From positions 2,604,001 to 2,668,000 of the forward strand of contig NZ_CP179868.1 in NCBI RefSeq assembly GCF_051379705.1: a stretch of 64,000 nt of DNA, given 5' to 3'. The notes beneath the pieces were generated by a model. It was not told the DNA's origin. It saw only the letters and a program-made list of their open reading frames with translations, and ran no database searches. This stretch comes from Ekhidna sp051379705 (GTDB lineage Bacteria; Bacteroidota; Bacteroidia; Cytophagales; Cyclobacteriaceae). Position 1 is the stretch's first letter. Each line of letters begins with the position of its first letter. The position numbers were made by a program, and so were the translations under genes. Of the stretch, positions 36,395 through 43,503 are shown piece by piece.

Positions 36395-36413
36395 CGATTC
36401 AATTGAATTGCAA
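36392..36413. promoter_or_regulatory. 22-base near-perfect palindrome in the pheS leader
   Basis: TTGC-G-ATTCAA / TTGAAT-T-GCAA has ten of eleven complementary pairs. It begins at the end of the -7 box and covers the predicted start of transcription and the leader, ending six bases before the ATG. It could be a repressor operator or a 5' hairpin. Confidence 0.4.
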
Positions 36414-36418
36414 AAAAG

Positions 36419-37426
36419 ATGCTGGACAAGGTAAAATCACTTATTTCGGAAGTAGAAAATACTACTGCAAAAACTGAGGGAGAAGTAGAAAATTTCCGAC
36501 TCAAATTTGTTGGGAGGAATAATGTTATAAATGACCTTTTTGAGGAATTCAAGAAGGTTCCTTCAGATCAGAAGCGTGAACTTGGCCCGGCGCTAAACAA
36601 CCTTAAAAATCTGGCTACAGCAAAACTTAAGGAACTCTCTAATTCGATAGGGTCAGCAAAATCCGCTAGTTCTGATGTAGATGTAACGCTTCCTGGGAAT
36701 TACGCATCTGAAGGATCTATTCACCCAATTTCTCAAACCAGAAGTAGAATTATTGAAATTTTTGAAAGACAAGGGTTCAATGTGGAAGACGGTCCCGAAA
36801 TAGATAATGATTGGAACAATTTCACTGCTCTAAACTTTCCGGAAAATCACCCTGCACGTGAAATGCAGGACACCTATTTCATTGAAAAAGATCCGGACAT
36901 ACTTCTTAGAACACATACCTCCAATGTTCAAATACGGTTGATGAAGAAGAAGAAGCCACCTATCAGGTCAATTATGCCTGGGAGAGTGTATAGAAATGAA
37001 GCCATTTCGGCTCGAGCTCATTGCTTCTTCCATCAGGTAGAAGGACTTGTAGTTGGTGAAAATGTAAGTTTTAGAGATCTTAAAAATACGCTATATCATT
37101 TCTCCAAGGAGATGTTTGGTAAGGATACTAAAATACGTCTAAGACCATCTTATTTTCCATTTACCGAACCCAGTGCTGAAATCGACATAAGCTGCTTCAT
37201 ATGTGGCGGGAGTGGATGTAAAGTATGTAAGCAAACTGGTTGGGTCGAGATTGCCGGCTCAGGGATGGTAGATCCCAATGTTTTAGAAAACTGCGGAATA
37301 GATTCTACCCGATATAGTGGATTTGCTTTCGGTATGGGAATTGAACGCGTGACAATGCTCAAATATCAACTGGATGATTTAAGACTCTTCTCAGAAAATG
37401 ATGTACGTTTTCTAAAGCAATTCTAG
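36419..37426 (+). CDS. pheS: Phenylalanine--tRNA ligase alpha subunit
   Basis: The class II synthetase alpha subunit, 335 residues, a normal length. The N-terminal coiled-coil arm (1-90) is followed by the catalytic core. Motif 2 is RVYRNEAISARAHCFFHQVEG. The segment CFICGGSGCKVCKQTGW is typical of bacterial PheS. Motif 3 is GFAFGMGIERVTML. The beta subunit gene is not in this window. It has its own promoter and an unusual palindromic leader. The 3' end overlaps the convergent MoxR gene by four bases. Confidence 0.96.
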   Translation: MLDKVKSLISEVENTTAKTEGEVENFRLKFVGRNNVINDLFEEFKKVPSDQKRELGPALNNLKNLATAKLKELSNSIGSAKSASSDVDVTLPGNYASEGSIHPISQTRSRIIEIFERQGFNVEDGPEIDNDWNNFTALNFPENHPAREMQDTYFIEKDPDILLRTHTSNVQIRLMKKKKPPIRSIMPGRVYRNEAISARAHCFFHQVEGLVVGENVSFRDLKNTLYHFSKEMFGKDTKIRLRPSYFPFTEPSAEIDISCFICGGSGCKVCKQTGWVEIAGSGMVDPNVLENCGIDSTRYSGFAFGMGIERVTMLKYQLDDLRLFSENDVRFLKQF

Positions 37427-38385
37427 AGAAGATCAGCGATTATCTTATCTTCAGAAATTCCTTCGGCTTCAGCCTTGAAGTTTCTTACTATTCTGTGTCT
37501 GAGGACAGGCACGGCAACAGATTTCACATCTTCAATGTCTGGTGAGTATTTCCCGTTGATTAGCGCATTGCATTTGGCTGCTAAGATTAAGAATTGGCCT
37601 GCTCTTGGCCCTGCACCCCACTCAAGGTAATCCTTAGAAATATCATCGGCTTTTTCTCCATCAGGTCGAGTTTTGGCAACAAGGTTGACAGCATATTCAA
37701 AGACATTATCAGCCACTGGCACTTTTCTTATTAGATGCTGGTAGTTAATGATTTTTTCTTTGCTTACTACTTCGTTTATTTCGCTTCCTTGATCTGAGGT
37801 TGTGCTTTTTATGACTTCAATTTCATCTTCGTATTTTGGATAATCCAACTTGATCATGAACATAAATCTATCAAGCTGCGCCTCTGGTAGCGGATAAGTA
37901 CCTTCTTGTTCAATGGGATTTTGTGTTGCCAAAACAAAGAAGGGTTTATCCAAATCATAGTTTGCTCCAGCGATTGTCACCGCACCCTCTTGCATGGCTT
38001 CCAGCAATGCAGATTGAGTCTTAGGAGGTGTTCTGTTAATTTCGTCTGCCAAGATTACATTTGAAAAAATTGGACCTTTGATGAATCGAAGGTTACGTTC
38101 TTTATCTAGTGTCTCAGCACCAAGAATATCCGAAGGCATCAAGTCGGGAGTAAACTGAATGCGATTAAAATCGAGTCCCAGGCATTTAGATACTGTTTGC
38201 ACTAAAAGTGTCTTAGCAAGTCCGGGTACACCGACAAGCAAAGAGTGTCCATTACAAAAAAGTGAAGTGATTAGTAACCTGACAACTTCTGATTGACCGA
38301 TGATTTTTTTAGAAATTTCGGTTTCCAGATTGATAAAATCTTGAGCCAATTCATCTGCGAGTTTAACATCCTTCGTTTCTGCCAT
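37423..38385 (-). CDS. MoxR family AAA+ ATPase
   Basis: An AAA+ ATPase of 320 residues. The Walker A region is GVPGLAKTLL (about 54-63) and Walker B is VILADEINRTPPKTQSALLEAM. FVLATQNPIEQEGTYPLPEAQLDRF follows as sensor-1 and the arginine-finger region, all typical of the MoxR group. Members act as chaperones with a von Willebrand A partner, usually encoded next door with a DUF58 protein, but here the neighbours are PPIase genes. No close VWA/DUF58 partner lies downstream, since pheS is convergent. Confidence 0.93.
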   Translation of the reverse strand: MAETKDVKLADELAQDFINLETEISKKIIGQSEVVRLLITSLFCNGHSLLVGVPGLAKTLLVQTVSKCLGLDFNRIQFTPDLMPSDILGAETLDKERNLRFIKGPIFSNVILADEINRTPPKTQSALLEAMQEGAVTIAGANYDLDKPFFVLATQNPIEQEGTYPLPEAQLDRFMFMIKLDYPKYEDEIEVIKSTTSDQGSEINEVVSKEKIINYQHLIRKVPVADNVFEYAVNLVAKTRPDGEKADDISKDYLEWGAGPRAGQFLILAAKCNALINGKYSPDIEDVKSVAVPVLRHRIVRNFKAEAEGISEDKIIADLL

Positions 38386-38429
38386 TTATTTTCGGTGTTT
38401 TTCTACTTTGATCTACTCTTAATCGAAAT

Positions 38430-39758
38430 CTAGTTGTCGATGTTACAATAATCGTACTCAGGATCGATTTCTATGAACACATTATCTCTTGCTTTATCAA
38501 ACCAAAGGGATATTTTGCTATTCTTCTTTTGAGCTAAAGTTGCCGCTGCAATTTTTTGATAATCATCATTTAAATTGGCTTGGTGAGGAGCTATTTTGTC
38601 TTTGTAATAGATGATTCTGTAAGCATAGCTTCCGTCTTCCTTTTGAAACCGTATCGGCTTGGTGATGTTGCCAATCTTCATGGTATCAATGGTAAAAAAG
38701 ATGTTTGGATCAAGAGTTTCAGCTGCTACGCGCAAAGCGCCACTTTCATCTTGAAAAAAGCCACCGGCCGAAGAGGTGAGCTGATCATCCGAATGCTCTT
38801 TGGCAGCTGATTGAAAAGTCATACTGTCTAGATTTATTCTGTTTCTTAAGCTGTCAAGAAAATTTTCAGCTCTGATGTAATCGTTTTGATCAGGTTGAGG
38901 TGTGATGAGAATATGACGGGTTTTGAAGGTATTTCCTCTCTTTTCCTGAAGTTGAATTAAATGGAATCCAAACTGCGTCTCTACAGGCATAGAGATTCCT
39001 CCTGGCTGCATAGATAATGCGGCGGCTTCATATTCCGGAGCAAGCTCACCACGACCATAAAATCCAAGCTGACCACCATTTGCTGCAGATCCGGGATCTT
39101 GAGAATATTGCTTCGCGAGGGCAGCAAATGACTCACCGCCTTCAATTCTCGAACGAAGGCTAAGCATCAGGTTTCGAACCTTATCCTTTTGCGTTTTACC
39201 AGGATCTGCTTCTTTCACTATCTGAGAGATGGATACTTCCGTGGAAAAGTAGGGTAGTGAATCTTGTGGAATATTCTTGAAGAATTTCTTAACCTCCGAC
39301 GGAGTTACCTTTAGAGATGAAGTAAGTTCTGATTGCATTCGTTGAATAGTCAACTGCTCTTTGATATTATCAAAAATTTCAGATCTAATTTGTTCGATAG
39401 TCTTGCCGTAGGCTCTTTCGATCTCCTCTTCTCCTCCAAATTGCTGAGCCATAACGGACATTCTTCTATCTAGATTTGAGTTTACCTCAGAATCATCTAC
39501 GAATATGGAATCAATCTCAGATTGAGCCATCAGCATCTTGTTTACTACGAGTTGTTGCAAAATCTGACACTTAGCATTGCTTCCACGCATTTGCCCTCTT
39601 GAAAGAAAGTCTAGGTACGATCGTTCTAACTCTGATTTTAAAATGATGTAGTTGTCTACTTTGGCAATGATCTTATCAATAGCCACCTCATCTGTTTGTG
39701 CCACAGCGGAGAGAGAAAAAAGAATAGTTGCACTAATTGCTAAAAATTTCAAACGCAT
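38430..39758 (-). CDS. SurA-like periplasmic peptidyl-prolyl isomerase
   Basis: A periplasmic chaperone of about 442 residues. I chose the ATG at 39758, giving the signal peptide MRLKFLAISATILFSLSAVAQ; an upstream ATG at 39779 would extend it into the preceding gene. A SurA N-terminal helical domain (30-170) is followed by two parvulin domains. The first is clear, with GGQLGFYGRGELAPEYEAAA and the FGFHLIQL end. The second runs from about 285. The role is folding of outer-membrane beta-barrel proteins. It overlaps the upstream lipoprotein gene by 26 bases. Confidence 0.9.
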   Translation of the reverse strand: MRLKFLAISATILFSLSAVAQTDEVAIDKIIAKVDNYIILKSELERSYLDFLSRGQMRGSNAKCQILQQLVVNKMLMAQSEIDSIFVDDSEVNSNLDRRMSVMAQQFGGEEEIERAYGKTIEQIRSEIFDNIKEQLTIQRMQSELTSSLKVTPSEVKKFFKNIPQDSLPYFSTEVSISQIVKEADPGKTQKDKVRNLMLSLRSRIEGGESFAALAKQYSQDPGSAANGGQLGFYGRGELAPEYEAAALSMQPGGISMPVETQFGFHLIQLQEKRGNTFKTRHILITPQPDQNDYIRAENFLDSLRNRINLDSMTFQSAAKEHSDDQLTSSAGGFFQDESGALRVAAETLDPNIFFTIDTMKIGNITKPIRFQKEDGSYAYRIIYYKDKIAPHQANLNDDYQKIAAATLAQKKNSKISLWFDKARDNVFIEIDPEYDYCNIDN

Positions 39759-40590
39759 TTGTTTGTTCTGCTTCTTCATAAATTTTCTTTTCCAGCTCCT
39801 TCTTCAGAGCAATTTTTCGTTTGTTGATGATGATATCTGCCACGCTTTCCCTAATAAACTCAAGCGGTGCAATTTCCCCGACAACTTTGTATTCAAATAT
39901 TTTGAGGAAGTATATATAGTCTTCGTCAGATGCTTCTATAGAGCTATTTGTTTTCAAAAAAGCTACTTTATCATTTACATCCTTTAAAGGAGTTTCTAGC
40001 AATACTTCATCAAATTTTACCCAGACTGAATCTTCTACGAAAGCTTTTAATGCATGCTCGTTGGCGTATTCCCAAATCTGGGTAGTGTCTTTAGGATAGT
40101 TTCTTAAGTTTCTCCTGAAACGCCAAATATTGGGAGCTTTAGCAGGAATTTTGAAATAAATGCATTTCGCCAAATTTTGCCTGAGAACAAAATTCTCAGA
40201 TTTTGCCTGATAATATTCATTTATTTCACTTTCACTTACCTCTTCATTCAGGTTAGCATCAATATGTTTTTTTTCTAACTCATGTACCATGAGTGCGTAC
40301 TGATAATCCAATACTCTTTGCTGGATTCGTGCTTCATTAAAGTCAATTGCTTCTTCAGCTTTAGCAATCATCAGTTGTTTTTTTACCCAGTCCAAAATGA
40401 ACTTTTCAACGAAAATAGAACTATCAGTTGAGGTAAGATTTGCAGGAATTAATCCATAGAGATCAGATGCCACCAAGGTTTTGTCACCCACTCGAGCTAT
40501 TGTAGGCTCGGAAGTTTCTTCCTTGGGCTGAAAATACTGACAACTGCTGAGTATGAGTAGTAATATGTTGAAAATGAGGATATGTCTCAC
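39733..40590 (-). CDS. Peptidyl-prolyl isomerase-like lipoprotein (SurA/PrsA N-terminal type)
   Basis: A predicted lipoprotein of 285 residues. The signal sequence ends in a lipobox at LILSSC (Cys17). The body is helical and resembles the SurA/PrsA chaperone domain (VGDKTLVASDLYGLIP, then FVEKFILDWVKKQLMIAKAEE). A degenerate parvulin-like part may follow, but the catalytic residues are not clear, so isomerase activity is doubtful. It directly precedes the SurA-like gene and follows the RsbW-type gene without a gap. A joint role in outer-membrane protein folding is inferred. Confidence 0.75.
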   Translation of the reverse strand: MRHILIFNILLLILSSCQYFQPKEETSEPTIARVGDKTLVASDLYGLIPANLTSTDSSIFVEKFILDWVKKQLMIAKAEEAIDFNEARIQQRVLDYQYALMVHELEKKHIDANLNEEVSESEINEYYQAKSENFVLRQNLAKCIYFKIPAKAPNIWRFRRNLRNYPKDTTQIWEYANEHALKAFVEDSVWVKFDEVLLETPLKDVNDKVAFLKTNSSIEASDEDYIYFLKIFEYKVVGEIAPLEFIRESVADIIINKRKIALKKELEKKIYEEAEQTNAFEIFSN

Positions 40591-41001
40591 CTATGGATAC
40601 AATTTAATAAGCCTGCAAATATTGTGATTCTTTTCAGTAGAGAACTCAATTTTGTCCATTATTCTTTTCACCAACATTAGCCCTAGCCCACCTTGTCTGC
40701 GAGTAGATATTAGCTCTTCCATTGAGGGAGATTCGTATTCATTTATATCAAAGCCCGTTCCACGATCTTTAAATGTGAATACAATTTGTTTCGGCTTAAA
40801 TTCAATATTAAACTCAATTCTACTATCAGGATTACAATCATTGGCATGAATGATGAGGTTAGCACATACTTCATCAACAGCCAGTACAAGTTTATGTGCC
40901 TGGAGATCGGGAACCTTGTGTTCGTCCAGCATATCTGATGTAAACTGGCGAATCCTCACCAGTTCATCTTTATTGCATCCTATGGTTAATTGTTTACTCA
41001 T
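40591..41001 (-). CDS. RsbW/SpoIIAB-like anti-sigma ATP-binding protein
   Basis: A 136-residue GHKL ATPase without a dimerisation/histidine domain. The N-box is in LAVDEVCANLIIHA, the G1 box is in FTFKDRGTGFDIN and the G2 box is RQGGLGLMLVKRIMD. This is the fold of serine kinases that phosphorylate a STAS antagonist and bind a target protein. It overlaps the STAS gene by eight bases and follows the PP2C gene in the same operon. No sigma-B-type sigma factor is visible in the window, so its target is unknown. Confidence 0.88.
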   Translation of the reverse strand: MSKQLTIGCNKDELVRIRQFTSDMLDEHKVPDLQAHKLVLAVDEVCANLIIHANDCNPDSRIEFNIEFKPKQIVFTFKDRGTGFDINEYESPSMEELISTRRQGGLGLMLVKRIMDKIEFSTEKNHNICRLIKLYP

Positions 41002-41335
41002 CCAACGATTTGATCGCCTCTTCTTTTGTGTTTTCTATGGTTAATAGTTTCTCTAAACCGAGTATATCAAATACTTGTTTTACAGTTTCGTTTATTCCAA
41101 ATAGCGCGAGTTCAATATTTTGCAGTTTAAATTCATCCAAATAGGAGATAAATACGCCTAAGCCTGCTGATGAGATATAGTCCAGTCCCGACAAATCGGC
41201 AACAATTTTCTTCTCTCCATTGTCCATTGCTTCTTTCAATGCATTATCAAGGTAAATACTTGAGCCTGCGTCTATTTCTCCATTCACAGCTATGAAGTGG
41301 ATTCCATCTTTATTTTCGGTGCTTATCTCAGCCAT
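40994..41335 (-). CDS. STAS-domain anti-anti-sigma factor (RsbV-like)
   Basis: A single STAS domain of 113 residues. The phosphorylation loop is DLSGLDYISSAGLGVF at 48-62, with Ser55 or Ser56 as the likely phosphosite, as in SpoIIAA/RsbV. The protein would bind the RsbW-like kinase when unphosphorylated and be dephosphorylated by the PP2C enzyme encoded just upstream. It overlaps both neighbours by eight bases, a strong sign of joint expression. Confidence 0.92.
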   Translation of the reverse strand: MAEISTENKDGIHFIAVNGEIDAGSSIYLDNALKEAMDNGEKKIVADLSGLDYISSAGLGVFISYLDEFKLQNIELALFGINETVKQVFDILGLEKLLTIENTKEEAIKSLDE

Positions 41336-43388
41336 TTTTCTTGTCTTTAAATTGGACTACTACCAAAGTATAATCATCATCAATAATCATCTCTCCTATA
41401 AATTGAGAGAGGTCATTTTTAATTCCTTCCTTTACTTGGTCGGGTTCTTTTGAGGCATGGGCGGTAAAAGATTCTTTTAGACGATCGCTACCAAACTGTT
41501 CTTCTTCTTGATTTTTTGCCTCTGTGATTCCATCTGTATATAAAAGCAGCGTATCACCAGCATGATAGCTCACCGTATTGCTATGAACGTAATCTTCATA
41601 GCTCGAGTTTCTTACCATTCCTAATCCCATGCCGTCGCATTTGAGGTAGTCTACTGAATTCTCATTCTTGCAGTAGAACAGGCTTGGACAGTGGCCGGCA
41701 CGTGAAAAGGTAAGTATGTTTTCCTCTGTGTTTATATCAAAATATGTTGAGGTAATAAAGGATGATCTTTCAAGGCAATGACTCAAAGCTAAATTTGCTT
41801 TTTTGTTGAAATCTGAAGGTGAGATGCCTTGGTTGGCCAAGCTATGAAAAATACCCTTCATTTGAGCCATTTGAAAGGCAGCGCTGGTCCCTTTTCCTGA
41901 TACATCACCTATGATCAGACCAAACCTATTTTCTCGATATTCCAGTATATCGTAATAATCTCCACCCACCTCATCGGCAGCCATTGAATATGCCGAAACG
42001 GTGAGATGATCATTGTTGACCAGCTCCTTTGGAAGCAGGCTTTTTTGGACGTTCTTAGCAATCTTTAATTGCTCTTTATATCGTTCGTTTTCGATGGACT
42101 CCTGGATCAACGAAAGATTCTCGAGCGACACACTTGCCTGATTGACAAATGTGGTAATGATGTTCACCATTTCTCGGTTGAACGCTTCGGACACCTCGTT
42201 GAGTAATACGATAAAGCCAATCTGCTTGTTTTGCACCATTATTGGCAGAGCAATAATCGATTTATATTTAGAATGCTTTAGGTCATCGGTCAGTTTACCA
42301 GGGTTTGCTTCGTTTTTAAGTTCGAGCCTTAAAATTGCTTTTATGGTTTCACTTTTAATCGTTGATTTGATTTCATCTACTTCTTCATCTTTGAGGTTTC
42401 TGATTACCTGTGTAATTCCTCCCTCTTCCTGCACTTCTAACCAGGCAGCATCCGCAAAGACTGCACTCATCGAACTTTCCAATAGAATCTCATACGTCTG
42501 ATCTTTTGTTTCTCCTCTAGGTATGGATTGACTCAGCTTTTGGAAATCAAGTGCTTCTTTTAGCTTTTGTTCAAAAACAGAAGAAGTGGGAAGGTTAAAT
42601 AATGTTACAAGGATTGAGATGACGGCATATAGAAAAAGAAATGCAAAAAGTCCGAGGATAAATGCCCGATCAAGCAGGTTCATGATCACCATATCTGTAG
42701 CAACAAACCAGCTTAGCTTTAATAGGAAGTGATACAGATAGATTCCAGATAATAGGATGAACAAAATGCCCTTCCACTTTTGCTTAAAATTGAGGTAGGC
42801 TACCCATTTAAGGTTGAAGACAAGTATGATGGAAAACAAACCCAGGATGACTAATGCGAGCTGAAAGTATAAATCGCTGAATTGGATGCCCAAAAAATCA
42901 AACAGTAATGAGGCGACAAGAGCAATTTCAAAAAAGCTCCAGAGCTTTAATAGATTCTTAGATTTCTGGTAGAGGATCAATCTCTTCCAAACCACCAAAG
43001 TAGAGACCATAAAAATGACTACAAGCCCCACGAGGATGTTGTAGAAAAAGTTAATGGTAAGCGGACTCTCAACGAGTGTGGTTCGAGCGAAAATTGAGAA
43101 GAAAAGCTGAATGGCAAGGGAAACAAGCGTAGTGATCAATCCTGTGATGAATACTTTCCAAAGCAGGTCTGTGAAGTTGAGGCTATCGGCCTTTGTAATA
43201 ATGTATCGGTAGTAAACAAATGTCGATATGACAAAACCAGTGAAACATAGCTGAGGAAAGAAGTTGGAGAAATCCACCTTCATGTCGTAGCTCTGTACAA
43301 GCAATAGATAAATGCTGGAGCCTGTAAACAACAGCCAGCAGATTATTGCTCCGAGAAAGCTCAGCCTTATTTTCACCTTGTCTGACAC
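41328..43388 (-). CDS. Membrane PP2C (SpoIIE-type) phosphatase with GAF domain (RsbU-like)
   Basis: A 686-residue protein with about eight N-terminal membrane helices (10-265). A GAF sensor domain (about 290-430) follows, then a SpoIIE-type PP2C phosphatase domain (about 450-680) whose metal-binding motifs GGDYYD and IGDVSGKGTSAA are clear, as is the late LLLYTDGITEA. It should dephosphorylate the STAS protein in response to a membrane or ligand signal. The start is GTG at 43388, only four bases after a -7 box, so the mRNA may be leaderless. A GTG at 43376 is an alternative. Confidence 0.93.
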   Translation of the reverse strand: MSDKVKIRLSFLGAIICWLLFTGSSIYLLLVQSYDMKVDFSNFFPQLCFTGFVISTFVYYRYIITKADSLNFTDLLWKVFITGLITTLVSLAIQLFFSIFARTTLVESPLTINFFYNILVGLVVIFMVSTLVVWKRLILYQKSKNLLKLWSFFEIALVASLLFDFLGIQFSDLYFQLALVILGLFSIILVFNLKWVAYLNFKQKWKGILFILLSGIYLYHFLLKLSWFVATDMVIMNLLDRAFILGLFAFLFLYAVISILVTLFNLPTSSVFEQKLKEALDFQKLSQSIPRGETKDQTYEILLESSMSAVFADAAWLEVQEEGGITQVIRNLKDEEVDEIKSTIKSETIKAILRLELKNEANPGKLTDDLKHSKYKSIIALPIMVQNKQIGFIVLLNEVSEAFNREMVNIITTFVNQASVSLENLSLIQESIENERYKEQLKIAKNVQKSLLPKELVNNDHLTVSAYSMAADEVGGDYYDILEYRENRFGLIIGDVSGKGTSAAFQMAQMKGIFHSLANQGISPSDFNKKANLALSHCLERSSFITSTYFDINTEENILTFSRAGHCPSLFYCKNENSVDYLKCDGMGLGMVRNSSYEDYVHSNTVSYHAGDTLLLYTDGITEAKNQEEEQFGSDRLKESFTAHASKEPDQVKEGIKNDLSQFIGEMIIDDDYTLVVVQFKDKKNG

Positions 43389-43392
43389 GGTG

Positions 43393-43400
43393 CAAAAATA
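43393..43400 (-). promoter_or_regulatory. Bacteroidota -7 promoter element of the RsbU/V/W operon
   Basis: TATTTTTG on the minus strand matches TAnnTTTG and ends four bases before the GTG at 43388. Confidence 0.5.
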
Positions 43401-43503
43401 GCCATCTATGTGCTCATGGCATCAGTATACTGGGGGTTTACATGCTGATATTAACATATTTAAACATATACTCATTGAAAGTTCAATCATATATATTCGC
43501 CAT

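Noticed and set aside
43408..43503. ATG at 43408 as start of the TonB-dependent receptor
   Set aside because: It would place 32 unconserved residues before a good signal peptide that begins at the GTG at 43504.
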